From Mucidula mucida (Eukaryota; Basidiomycota; Agaricomycetes; Agaricales; Physalacriaceae): a stretch of 53,519 nt of DNA. The notes under the pieces were generated by a model. That model did no database searches. It was not told where the DNA came from and saw only the letters and a list, made by a program, of their open reading frames with translations. The translations under genes were made by a program, and so were the position numbers. Below, one piece after another: positions 34,727 through 45,668 of the stretch (within the stretch, counting starts at the first letter, position 1; the number at the start of each line of letters is the position of its first letter). The stretch lies in the NCBI GenBank assembly GCA_015501055.1, contig JADNYV010000242.1, forward strand, positions 1-53,519, read 5' to 3'.

Positions 34727-35259
34727 AGGAGAAGGCCACCACTATAGCGTTGTCTCTGGCTCCTCCGGTCGGAGATGCACCAACCCAAACTGCAAGGCGA
34801 TCAATAAGTCTTCCCACGTTATTGAGAACTGCTACTGGCCCGGGGGAGGTAAAGAAGGGCAGTTTCCCGCCAACTTTGGGAAGCGCAAGCTGCCCGCTCC
34901 TCAGGCCAACCAAACTTCGGGTGCACGAGACACACCGGTAGTCGAGTCTCGTGTTCTCACCGCTCGCCGCGCCACTGTTGAAGATGGCGAGGATGCCGAG
35001 CGAGAACCTGGCGTAGTTATTGAGGAGATCTTTGTTACTCCTCCTCCTCCTCCATTCCAACGCACTCCGTCCATGGAAAGTATCTGTGTCGAGAAGACCT
35101 TGTCGAGGGAGGGAAGCAACGACGGGTGGGTTGATGTCTTCCCAAACGACGATGACGAAATGCCAGCATTGCAGGATGTCAGCGATGGCGAAGACGAAGA
35201 CGATGACGCGTATTCGTCTGATGAGGATAAGTAGAAGACTTTTGTCCTCCCATTGTGAG

Positions 35260-38200
35260 TATATCCTCGACACCCCCATTGCTGCAGCCGCGGTAGCCGG
35301 GCGTACGTTTGAGAGCATGCCAGCCTCACATGCTACCTTTTACGATTCCGGCGCAAGCGATCATTTCTTCCGCATCGCACCGACTTCACCTCGTATGAGG
35401 CGACCCCATATTGTACGGGTACATCAGTGTTGTCCACTGAAGGGGACTTGCTATCATAGGGAAAGGTTCAGTTACAAAAACCTACTACCTGGAAGATAGG
35501 ACGATCAGGCTTACCTTCCGCAATGTTCTTCACGCTCCAGCTCTTGCTGCAAATCTGATCTCAGTCAGTCAGTTCGACAGGAGTGGTTTCTACTGCTGTT
35601 TGGTGGCAGCGAGGTAGTTATCCGCGAAGGGAGTGATGGAAAGACCTCCTAAAAGGGCGTGGCTCTGCGGGGATGTATGTTCTTGACAAAGGACATGCAC
35701 ACGCGAGTCTGTCGACCGCGGTGCCCGTAGATTTGAAGATGTGGCATCGTAGGTTTGCTCACGCGAGTCCAGACAGGATTCGCGAGATGTTCGGCAAAGG
35801 TCTATCAGGGCCTCGACATTACGGACACGTCTCTTGAAGGCAGGTGCATAAGCTGCCGAAAGGGACGCCAGCACGCTCGACCGTACGACGGGAAGTCAGA
35901 ACCCGATGTACCGGTGTTGGACTTGTCGCATTCGATCTCTGGGGGCCTAGTGGGTGGCTTCCAGAGGTGGTAACCTCTACATGATGGTTGTGGCGGATAG
36001 TGGGACGTCACACAAGCATGTTGACTTTCTGAAAGATAAATCAGACGAGTCCACCATACCGGCGTTCGATGCATACCGTATCCTCGCCGAGAATCAGACG
36101 GGGCGAAAGATCAAACACGTCCGGACTGACAACGCCTTCAACTCCCACGCGTGGAAAGAATACTTCAAAACTCACAGAATTGTCCACAAGAACACGGCGC
36201 CGCATTCCTCTGCTCAGAATGGGTTGGCAGAGCGTGCTATCCGTATCGAGGACGTCCGCGCATCTCTTACAACTCTGGTCTTCCCCACTCATATTGGGCG
36301 GCGGCGCTTCAGCGGCGGTATATGCACGCAATCTTATGCCAACGCGCCGCCATCCTGATGCGGTTCCAGAGGAGGCGTTCACGGGGAGGAAGCAGGGTGT
36401 CTCCCATCTCGTGTCTTTGGTAGTCGGTGCTCTGCTGGGGTGCCGATGATGAATGGTCAACGTGTGGATGGTCTCAGCAAGTTGGACGGGCGTGGGATTC
36501 CGGCAACCCTTATTGGTTATGGATCTGGTGCGGGGAACTATATCCTTTTGGATGAACGCGGGGTTCAATTTGAATCGCATTTGGTGGAGTTTGACGAGGG
36601 CGTGCCGTATCACACAATGGATGTGGGGGAGAGATTGTGGGAAGATGTTGACGATGCAACACCTGTGGACACGGTTCCATCCAATAGTGCTCAGGACTTA
36701 GTCCTAGAGGCTCCAGGTGTATCGTCTTATATTCCCCTTTCCTTAACTCCTTCTATTGATGGTCTTACAGCCGCTCAACCTCAGTCACCACCACCTCCCC
36801 ACGCTCAGCCAGGAATGCCATCCCAACACGAAGTGCGTTGGATTCAGCTGAATACCAGATACGCGAAGACGCTGCACGGTCCTTGGGAGAAGATTGGGCA
36901 TCTAATCCCTTGGAACCAACGGCAAATCTTGCGCGCGACCCGTTTGACCAACCATCTGCTGAACTCAACATGTCATTGCATTGATGGGTACCTCACCGGA
37001 ACAACTCTACGCACCAAAGAATTACACAGAGGCTATGAGACTCGACGCCACCGATGGACAAAGGCAATGGACATAGAGATGGACCTTCATAAGAAGAAAG
37101 GTACATGGGAATTGGGGGAGCCGCCTGCGGGGGCGAATATCATGGGGAGTCGGTGGGTATATGATGTCAAGAAAGATGGCGAAGGAAACTGGATTCACGA
37201 CAAGGCAAGACTCGTCGGTAAAGGTTTCACACAACAGCTTGGAGTTGACTACCACAAGACCTGGGCGGCAGTGGCCCGACTCGAGTCTATTCGGATAACC
37301 GCGCCATTGCCGCCAGTTGCGACCTTCATTTGTGGCAGATTGACTTTGAAGCCGCTTACCTTAACAGCACGACGAAAGAGGAGATCTGGATGGAGCAGCC
37401 AAAGGGGTATGTCAAGGAAGGGAACGAGGGATTGGCATGCCGGTTGAAGAAGACGATTTATGGTACAATGCAGGGGGGACGTGATTGGGCGGAGACATTG
37501 AAGGGAACATACGATGACCTGGGATATGTGGTATTGCGAGCCGATCCTTGCGTACAATTCATACGCTCAGATGATGGCTCATTCACATTGACAGACACGT
37601 ATACGGACAACGTGTTTGGAGCATCATCATCCAAGGAGGAAGCAGAAAAGAGAAAGAGCGAGATTGGAAAGATCTGGGACGTGAAGGATGTACGCGGGAC
37701 AGGGCGTCTCTTGGGTATGTGCGTCAAACAGGACCTGGATGCAGGTACCGTTACTCTATCCCAGCGCGCGTACTTTGAGAAGGTCCTGGCCAACTATAAT
37801 CTCGACCACGTTATGCCGCGCTCGACACCCCTACCGGTTGGACTCTGCCTCGACTCTTCCATGTCACCTCAGACAACCACCAAATGGTACGAGATGAATG
37901 ACAAGCCATATTGTTCTATCCTTGGCTGCGTAATGTGGGGACAGCTTGCCACGCGTCCCGACTTATCTTACGCAGTCAGCCTACTTTCGCAATTCCAATC
38001 CAACCCAGGCATCGCCCACTGGCGTGAGCTGATGCACATCATGGGATACATCAAAACAACGCTTGATTATGCCCTCGTCTACTCTTGCAGATTCCCGTTG
38101 AAACCACTTGGATTCGTTGACGCCGATTACGGCGGATGCAAGGACACGGGACGTTTGACATCTGGACACGTCTTTCTTATGGCAGGGAGCCCAGTGTTGT

Positions 38201-38568
38201 GGTCGTCAAAGAGGCTGGCCACCGTTTCTCTATCCACTGTGGAAGCGGAATATATCTCGTTGACGCGTGCCGCGCAACAGATGGTATGGATGTCGTCCTG
38301 GATGGAGGAAGTCGGAATGGGACAAGAGAAGCCGGGAGTTCTCAAGGGCGATAACCACGGTGCCGTCGACCTTACGAAGACGACTAAATCTCATTCTAAG
38401 GTGAAGCACATCAGCATTCGTCACCACTACATCCGGGAGCTAGTCGATCTGGGCGAACTTTGAGTTGACTTCGTCCAAGGCAACGAGAACCCAGCCGACG
38501 TCTTCACCAAGCCACTTGCGAGAGATGCCCATGTTCGGTATATGGAGGAGTTGGGGATTAGACGGGTT
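35260..38568 (+). pseudogene. Copia pol (protease, integrase, RT, RNase H)
   Basis: Pieces in changing frames: protease motif FYDSGASDHFF (about 35338); pre-integrase MWHRRFAHASPDRIREMF (35740); integrase core MVVADSGTSHKHVDF (about 35982), HVRTDNAFNSHAWKEYF and HSSAQNGLAERAIR (36200); RT start SRWVYDVKKDGEGNW (37148) and WQIDFEAAYLNS (37333). The RT active site reads YTDN at 37600-37611 instead of the usual Y-x-D-D. RNase H begins FVDADYGGCKDT (38112) with STVEAEYISL. A nonsense TGA at 38461-38463 precedes the final ADVFTKPL motif. Not functional as it stands. Confidence 0.85.
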
Positions 38569-38593
38569 TAGGGAGCTGTCAGGTCTGGGGGAG

Positions 38594-38902
38594 TGTTGAA
38601 GGAGACCCAACCGTGTTGAGAGGTATGACCTGAGTCCCGACAGTGGAGCGGTCATGACCCGTTTTGGTCTATTTCATTTTCGTTCTTTTATCTATCCCGA
38701 TTTGGCCTCAACACACCTCAGTTGCTACCACTCCGCTGTGCACGACTGAGGTGTGTATTACTTACAATACTTACAATTCACGACGCTTACGATACTCTAC
38801 AGTCTAACATCTTCTCTTTACAACAGGTACAGCATGTTGCAATAAACAAGTTGCTACCACTCCGCTGTGCACGACTGAGTCTAACATCTTCTCTTTACAA
38901 TA
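38594..38902 (+). repeat. 3' LTR of Copia element
   Basis: Exactly 5000 bases downstream of the 5' LTR, same length, with about six differences, including two adjacent changes near 38765. Has the same internal 30-bp duplication. Ends TTTACAATA before the GGTAA duplication. Confidence 0.92.
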
Positions 38903-38907
38903 GGTAA

Positions 38908-40500
38908 AGCATTTGTTGAGAGCGCCGCAAGATTGGTGGGCTTGATAAGGTATGTTTGATGCTCTATTCCTGCTACATCAACTGAGCTACTGTCAAGTTC
39001 CTTGCTATGACAACGGATAATGCAAGCGCTAACATTCCCTTGGTGGAGACTTCGTTGAGGCTCATTCTCACCAAGTACAATGTTCCTGTCAACACCAACA
39101 CTCACATTTGCTGCATTCTCCACGCCGTCAATCTATCCGTCCAGGACACACTTCACGCTCTTGATGAAGTTCCTAATCCCAATGTTGAGGACTATTATAA
39201 CACCGATAAGCAGGCTCCAGCATATTGGGATCCAGAAGAGGACAACGATCAGCTCGCTCTCAATGAGGAAGCCAATCTTTCCAATGAGGAACAGAAGAAG
39301 GCCGCCGACAAAGACATGTCCGTCAATGATGAGGACATACTTGAGCAGCTTAGTGACCAGAGTGCGCTGAAGCGGGTATGTTCAACAGCTAGCAACTTTT
39401 CAGTGTACAAAACTGACAGTAATATCAATAGCTTTGATTCCTATGCTTGAAGATCGTCTCATCTCCTTACCAACAATCTCTACTATGTGCTGCATGTCGC
39501 CTCAAATACACGGATGAACGTTGCCTGCACCTTATGGTCATTTGTGATGTCCGAACACGATGGAACTGGACTTACTCAATGATTAAGCGTGCACTCAAGC
39601 TGAAAGAGGCGATTAATTTCTGGACTTTGCAGGTCAACCAGGGGGCCTATAGCGAGCTCTTAATCAAGAAGAGCAAATGGGATGAGCTGGAAAAGCTGAA
39701 GCAGCGTCTCAAGGTACGGCTCTGTTTCCCTAAATGCTTCACTGAGTACTAATCATTGTGCAGCCGTTGAAGTATGCGGAGCTGGCACGAAGCAATCAGT
39801 TCCACAAGCTTGCTACAAGTAGGTTTGATCTTTTTCCACCACTCGTAAACTCACAAGGCTCTACAGTGCTTCATCCTAAGTTTGGCTCAAGGTTTTTCCT
39901 GCGAAGTGGTGACAGAGATAAGCAAGAGAAGGCGGAGCTCTTATTCAAGCTTGTGGCTGAGTCATACCTTGAGACCGCTCCGGCAGAGACACCATCTACA
40001 GGTGCGGCCGCCCCTCCCGCTCCTAGCGATGACTTTGACAATGATCTTGGCGACTACAGGATTCAGTCTGCTCTAGACAACAATACAGCACCCCCAAAGA
40101 CACTAAAGGAGGTGCTTCACAAAGAGATCAAGAAGTACTTCACAATCAAGGGCCGTGTTCCATGCACAGGCAACAATGGGTCCCTTTGTTGGTGGAAGGT
40201 AACTCACAGTGCCTTTAAGCATTCCTGGACTTATCGCTTGTGTAGGAGCATTAACGCTTGTTCCCAACGATAGCTCGTATGGCGCGGGACTACTTGGCCA
40301 TTTCGGGCAGTAGTATTGCGGTCAAACATGTTTTTGTGCAGTCACGGCATATTTGTGCGGATCTTTGCAGCTCGTTGAAGGCGGAAAGTATCAGGCAGGC
40401 ATTGTTGAGCAAAGTTTGGATTCGGAACGGGTTATTGGATGTAAACAAGCCGCCTCGCAAGTGTCGCAAGGTTGGCAAGCACATAGTAATTTCGAACTGA
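38908..40500 (+). pseudogene. hAT transposase, C-terminal half
   Basis: Continues the reading interrupted by the Copia element: KAFVESAARLVG, then (39007) MTTDNASANIPLVETSLR with the catalytic-region CCILHAVNLSVQD, an acidic insert (39180-39360), CDVRTRWNWTYSMI (39545, the conserved hAT R-W block) and the C-terminal dimerisation region from about 40270 (ARDYLAISGSSIAVKHVF, then HICADLCSSLKAE and KVWIRNGLLD), with a stop at 40498-40500. Internal frame changes are partly introns and partly decay. Confidence 0.78.
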
Positions 40501-40617
40501 AACAAACTATATAGAACTATATATATACTGTATATTATACAATACGGACTATATAATATACTCTATATGTATACGGGGCTCTGGACCGTATACATATAGT
40601 ATATGGTTAGAGCCTTA

Positions 40618-40685
40618 TTGATGATAACCGGGCTGAAAGGGGTGACAAGGCAAACCATGCGCCAAATTGGGAGACTGTTGATTGA
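40618..40685 (+). pseudogene. Paralog 3, 3' end after hAT insertion
   Basis: After the hAT right end the text resumes in register with the ends of paralogs 1 and 2: DKANHAPNWETVD then TGA here, against DKANHAVDWDTVD then TGA in paralog 2. The GAAGGT after the stop is shared too. Together with 28055-28062 this identifies the interrupted gene. Confidence 0.8.
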
Positions 40686-40790
40686 AGGTATGATTGGCCT
40701 TTTTTCATGTCCTAAAAGGAAAGGCTGAGATTAAATTTATAGATGCAATAGTTTGGCATATAATCGGATTTTTGGAAGAACACTTTACTG

Positions 40791-41926
40791 TAGAGACCTC
40801 AACGAGTTTCCGGGTCACACAGAAACTCGAGTACTTGATCCAGCCGGGGATCTTGGCTACTCAACTTGTTTGATCCGCGGATCAATAGCGAGTCGGGTCA
40901 TAAACGGATCGCGAGTAGGGCATCTAAGCGGTGAGTACTTGTTACGAGTACTCGCACTTACTCGCACCTAATTGTAGCGGCGGCAAATCCTTTCGCGCAC
41001 ATAGAAACCTTTGGACTCAATCAGACCATGGACGTCTTGGAGGATTACCTAGCAACACCACCAGTCGGAACTTGTGTTGATCCAGTCCGCTATTGGGCGG
41101 CTCTATTGGATGTACTGTACTAACGCAACTGTTAATTCACATAACGCGTCACAGGGCCCCGTGAAGTGAACTAATTCGGCTTCCATAATGCGTAACAACG
41201 GTAAATTTTGTCGGGATCAGCCCAAATGCGGAAATTTTTGCCGCGGCGGCTTGCGCTGCCGCCTCCCGCGGCTCCCAATATGGTCTATGGACCCTGGATG
41301 AACTACTGGTAATTTAGTTCACAATCATAACGTGTAACATGCCGTGAAGATCCGGTCGTGTTAGTACAGTACCCAACAACAAGGGTAAGACCACGATGAC
41401 AATGCAAGGAGCCTTGGTGCTGATGGCGCTGGACTTTCTGAGCATGCCGGGTATGCTTTGCTTCTTTATTCCATCTTCTTCTACTGATGATCAGTCTAGC
41501 TACATCGACAGATGTTGAACAGATGTTTTTGGTGGCCAGCTTAATGGTCACCAAACATTGTTTCAACCATTCAGATGAGTCTGTTCGCGCCTGTGTCATG
41601 TTGAAGGATTGGTTCAAGTCAGGCCTTGTGCCTATTGAGCAAGTAATTCGGATTTTCAACGAAAAAGCCGCACGGAAAGGTAAATCTGATGAGTAGTTAT
41701 TACAAAGTGGTCATTTATGTACAGTTTTATTATAATATTATGTAGCTTGATCCGCGAGTATTTGCGACTCGTTACTGATCCGGATCGTCTTTGAGTACTC
41801 GACTCGTTTGACCCGCGAGTCAGCGCGGATCGAGTAAGTTCCGGATCACGAGTATGCCCTTTCGGCCTCGAGTACTCGGCTCTCGGATCGCGGGTCTGAT
41901 CCGAGTATTACTCGTTGAGGTCTCTA
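40791..41926 (+). mobile_element. Short hAT element, perfect 8-bp target duplication
   Basis: 1136 bp. Inverted termini TAGAGACCTCAACGAGT; flanks CTTTACTG on both sides (40783-40790, 41927-41934). Subterminal regions are packed with GATCCGCG- and GAGTACTCG-like repeats on both ends, as in transposase-binding zones of hAT elements. Only a C-terminal transposase scrap remains, so it depends on another source of transposase. Confidence 0.88.
41487..41699 (+). pseudogene. hAT dimerisation-domain fragment
   Basis: 69 codons reading SLATSTDVEQMFLVASLMVT, then HSDESVRACVMLKDWFKSGL and a short lysine-rich end. This is the C-terminal hAT dimerisation block without the catalytic region. It is contained in the 40791-41926 element. 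Confidence 0.7.
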
Positions 41927-41934
41927 CTTTACTG

Positions 41935-42355
41935 ACCAGCAGTACTCTTGATTGAGCTTAGATTATAGAAGCGAGTTTATCAGGCATTGTGCATGAGTTT
42001 AGATCACCCGTGGGTGGCCTCAAGGTCTCAGCGTGGCCAGCACTACTGAAAACTCCAACCGTAACGGCCACCTCTCTGCCATTTACCATCATCTCGTATG
42101 AGGTCAGTGTAATACTTGTTACGCCGTATGTTAAGTTCTGACTTTTAGACAGAAAACCATTCACGGTATGTCATTGCACCGCTTGCATTACGCCAATCTC
42201 AATGCGTCAACAGGCGCCTTGTCCTCCCTCTTGCACAGAAATCCTATCGTGAAGCTCGATACCCTTCCATTTGTTTAATCAGAACAAGCCATTCAAGGTG
42301 CATATTCTTCCTTGCTCGCACTGCTTGTGCTTACGCCTCCTAGCGCTCACTTTAC
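41935..42355. other. Promoter/leader region of the IFI6-like gene
   Basis: No gene of its own. Contains the ACAGGCGCCTTGTCCTCCCT stretch also seen, decayed, at 22877, marking a duplicated upstream region. Confidence 0.45.
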
Positions 42356-42658
42356 ATGGCCGCTAACTACGTCGCATACGCTGGACTTGGAGTAGCCTGT
42401 GTGATAGCGGCTCCTTTGCTTGCGCCGAGTATTCTTGGGGGCATTTTCGGTGTCAGTGCGGCGGGACCGGTCGCAGGCGGTGTTTTTGCGGGTCTCCAAG
42501 CTGCCGCCCCTGGTGGGGTCATCGCGGCGGGCGCACCTTTGGCTGTCATTCAAGGGATTGTGATGGGAGCTCCGCTTCCTGCCATTGGCTTTGTCGGTGC
42601 TGGAGCGGTCGGAGAGGTAGTGGCTCGAGCGGCTGCAGTCCTGGTTCCGAGGCTCTGA
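42356..42658 (+). CDS. IFI6/IFI27-like small hydrophobic protein
   Basis: 100 residues, single exon, almost wholly Gly/Ala/Val/Ile/Pro with no acidic stretch: GLGVACVIAAPLLAPSILGG, then FGVSAAGPVAGGVFAGLQAA, then IVMGAPLPAIGFVGAGAVGEV. The pattern (GxxAGPVAGG, AAxQAA, repeated small-residue helices) resembles the Ifi-6-16 family, small membrane proteins that in animals act at mitochondria or the ER; fungal members are uncharacterised. Two or three membrane helices are likely. It lies just after paralog 3, as its degraded copy lies after paralog 2, so the two genes may have been duplicated together. Family call is by pattern. Confidence 0.55.
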   Translation: MAANYVAYAGLGVACVIAAPLLAPSILGGIFGVSAAGPVAGGVFAGLQAAAPGGVIAAGAPLAVIQGIVMGAPLPAIGFVGAGAVGEVVARAAAVLVPRL

Positions 42659-43533
42659 AGGATATGACTTCTATTCTCATTTCACAATGACTCTATGCTT
42701 CCTTCATTTGTATGGCTATGTTCGTTCTTGCCGCGTATAGATACATGTCAACCTGCCACCATTTCCTTTCTTCCCGCTTCTGTTTGGCCATCACAGACTG
42801 TTGCTGATCGAGTATCGAAAATATTTATATGCATGCGCGTAAGTTCCTCTAGTTACAAAGTGCATGCCATCTCATCGTCGGTAGGATTCAGGCTGTGGTC
42901 ACAAAGGAGTACTGTCATTACACGCTGAGTCTCTAAGCGCACGGACTCGTGGACACTGCATGGTACCCGCACCCTCATCCTTCAACGAATGATGCAAGTT
43001 CTTCCGGTGGGTTCAGTACCGTACTGTGCTCCTGCCACTGGTACAAAGTCGGGTGACCTGCCACATTCAACATATCTTACAGCATCTCGGCCGGTGCTCT
43101 GTCTTCCAGCGGGAAAGCATTGCTCAGCGCGCTGATGGTGCGTAAAACATTGACGAAAGCGATCGATAATTGAAATGCCACACCACGATTAGTAGCTCTA
43201 TGGCTACAATGGTTTCCGCTTTGGACGCCGCTTGGCCCCTCATTGGATAGGTCTCCGCTGCGGGGTAGGAACAATGGGGGCGCTTGGCGTCCGAGCACGC
43301 AACGACAGTGCTCCCAATGCGAAGAATTCTCAGTGGATGCCCATGTCAACAGTCAGATCGAAGAACGAGGAGGCGTTGAGCATCTACGTCCATTCAGAGC
43401 AGTTGGCCAATTAGGTACTGTATTAAAATGTAGTTGATTAAGGTATTTAGACACATTCAATGCCCTCAAAAAGCGACGAGAAGCAGTATTGAAGAGGATC
43501 AATTGTATAGAGTTTTGTCGAAGGCTCGGGAAG
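42659..43533. other. Intergenic, nothing recognised
   Basis: Between the IFI6-like gene and the 3' end of gene B. Overlapping short frames only; no domain or terminus seen. Confidence 0.4.
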
Positions 43534-44946
43534 TCATAAACCATCCGAAGAGGCAGGCGGGCTTATCTGTGACGCTTGTGTCCGCTCCACATCAAGCGCT
43601 GTGAGAGCTGCGACGGTGAAACTCGAGCGTCTCCACCGTATTTCGAGAGATTCAAAGGCGGCAGACGCGCCACAAGTACATCTTGAGCCAGTCTCTGCTG
43701 CGCCCACGATACCGCCCTTCTGAGTCGCAGAAATTTTCGCTCTTGAGTTGAGCACCTACGAACGGACAGTCAAACTCAAGTATGCAGCTCCTCGGGCGCG
43801 GTACTTACCGCGAAGAAACTGTTAGAGTACAACTTAGTTAACGCGATGCTCGGCAAGGTGTAGTAGTTGTTGTTCTTGAAGCCCAAGTAGAAGCTCAGAT
43901 CCAGCAGCGCGCAGATAGCGCATATAGTGCCCGTTTCAATACTGAGCCGCACAATCTTAACGACGATAACATCTGTAGAACGTACTCCTGTACGGGCGCG
44001 TAAAAGTGTCCATGACATGGCCACGGCGATGACGGTATCGCACAGAGCAGTTCCTGCTAACCAGAGCTATGTCCCTATCATCAGTAACTCAAAATCTAAG
44101 AAAAGACGCAGATATTGAGCGCACCGATATTACAACGTGGGTTGTATGATCACTCTGGAGAACCGAGAAATACTGCACTCGGTTTGCGCAATCTCCCGCG
44201 TACATCCCAGCGACGCATTGCGTAAGCGAGAACTTTTCGAATTGTATGAACAGACACCTCGCGAGACCACGCATAAGAGGAAACATCGCTCACCAGTAGT
44301 ATGGCACCTGGGATCCAAAAACGACCTGTCAGGATCCATATCCTCCACGCGTAGAAAACTTGGACAACAAAGCTAACTAGCCACAATCGCGTCAGTTCAT
44401 ATGAATAGTTGAAGGTTACGGTACACGACTTACTGGTAGCCGTCATAACGGGTACCCCGAACCAATACGTACCTATGAGGTCGAGTTCCAACGAGTCGCC
44501 CCAGCTGGGATGCCCGCTTCAGTGGGCCCAACGAAAGAAAAAGTTCCGGTGCACACACCCGAATCCAAAGTGTCTGAATGCGTCTCGGGTATTGACAACG
44601 GTCTGCGCTAGCTCCAAAATGAATACAAATATGGTTAGTGCTTTCGTTGGCCATAAACGATCATTTGGGAAGGCAAGATAATAAATATCTGTTATCGTGC
44701 TGTCAGTTGGCTGGCATTAGTCGTCAATGAATGGTACTTACATGCTTGCACACACAGGATTCCGAATAGTCCCCAGTTGAACAAGTGCCCAAGGAGCTGT
44801 CATCCTGTTGGCGACTGTACTCGGAGGAGTCTGCAAGGGGATTTACCAAGGGACCAGTACTATTTCGGTGAGCCAAACCCGTGTAATCGAGATTTTCAGA
44901 CTTACAGCTCTGTGACGTTGGTGGGAAAGGAGGTACCAGAAGACAT
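43534..44946 (-). CDS. DUF6534 seven-helix membrane protein, gene B
   Basis: Nine exons by comparison with gene C, about 330 residues. Start MSSGTSFPTNVTEL (ATG at 44946), a 13-nt microexon (TGPL), LLGHLFNWGLFGILCVQA, YIYYLAFPNDRLWPTKAL, ILELAQTVVNTRDAF, GWGDSLELDLIGTYWFGVPV, FVVQVFYAWRIWIL, FSLTQCVAGMYAG and LWLAGTALCDTVIAVAMSW. The membrane part ends YSNSFFA, and a polar C-terminal exon (43755-43534) follows. The exon 8 donor is GTAAGT. All joins stay in frame and I see no lesion. Membrane protein of unknown function; tandem partner of gene C, ATG to ATG distance 2130 bases. Confidence 0.82.
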
Positions 44947-45668
44947 GCGAGAGAGATTGAAGGGCCTGGGGGCCGAATGCAGAGAAGGTCGAGGCGTCGT
45001 TGCAAGAGTTATATATCGACCAGAACGTGAGATCTGATGGCGGCATCCGCATTGAGAGTGGTACTGCCTTGCCCGCTACTCCACAGGGCGGCAGACGGTG
45101 CTGAGAGCGTCTCAAGCCAATGATCGTCGCGTTCACAACGGGACGGAGAAGCCATTTTGAGGGAGCGTTGCGGGCTAAGCTTGTCCAGATCAGTGCTACA
45201 ATGATAAAATGAAATATAACGAGTATATTGGGACATTCACCGTCGTGGTGGCACCCAATTACACGGTGCATTCAATGAGGAGCGCGCCTGATCGCGAGAG
45301 AAAGTGACTGACCCTTTCTAAAGTAAGTAAGTAACTATGTCTGTCACCCAATTATTTTGATGGCCTCAGAGACGTTGCCGTGCGGGACCGTATCATATGT
45401 ATCAGCATGCAAGGAGCATGCTGTTCAAAACGAAGCGAAACAAATACCGTCGAAACACCTGTTATTAGTCGTAACACAAGCTCTAGCACTCGCCACCTCG
45501 ACTGAAGTGTCAAAGTACTATTGAAGATATTGAACTACTACAAGGGTTTTCGGAGGCTCTTGGAGTCATAAACCTTCCGGAGAGCCGGGTGGATTTATCT
45601 GGATGACTCCTGGTTCTAAGCATTAAGCGTCAGAAAGTAGACTTATAGACAATGAACCGTTAGTCGCA
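44947..45668. other. Promoter of gene B and 3' flank of gene C
   Basis: 45270-45410 matches the region upstream of gene C (47450-47560; shared GATGGCCTC, GAGACGTTG and CGTGCGGGACCGTATCA), so promoter sequence was duplicated with the gene. 45565-45605 resembles the last codons of gene B (TCATAAACC, CCGG, GGGTGGATTTATCT). Confidence 0.6.

Larger units (their letters stand above)
33594..38902 (+). mobile_element. Ty1/Copia LTR retrotransposon
   Basis: 309-bp direct LTRs (33594-33902 and 38594-38902), beginning TGTTGAAGG, flanked by a 5-bp target duplication GGTAA (33589-33593 and 38903-38907). Domain order is gag, zinc knuckle, protease, integrase, reverse transcriptase, RNase H, which is the Copia order. 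Coding frames are broken. LTRs differ at about six positions. Confidence 0.93.
28063..40617 (+). mobile_element. hAT transposon carrying two nested elements
   Basis: Termini TAAGGCTCCAAC (left) and TAAGGCTCTAAC (other strand, right) are followed at both ends by AT-rich TATACGG-type sequence. The 8-bp flanks TTAATGAT (28055-28062) and TTGATGAT (40618-40625) match at seven of eight bases, as expected for hAT. The element holds a BED finger and hAT transposase exons, split by a Copia element (33594-38902), and near its left end a Tc1/mariner-like element (28242-31773). Removing both leaves about 3.7 kb, a normal autonomous hAT size. Confidence 0.85.

Noticed and set aside
35590..35874. 94-codon minus-strand frame in the Copia pol region
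   Set aside because: Antisense shadow of the pre-integrase and integrase frames.
44760..44830. Apparent nonsense TGA near the start of gene B
   Set aside because: The TGA falls inside an intron once the 13-nt microexon and the CAG|CTCCTTGGG acceptor shared by all four paralogs are used.
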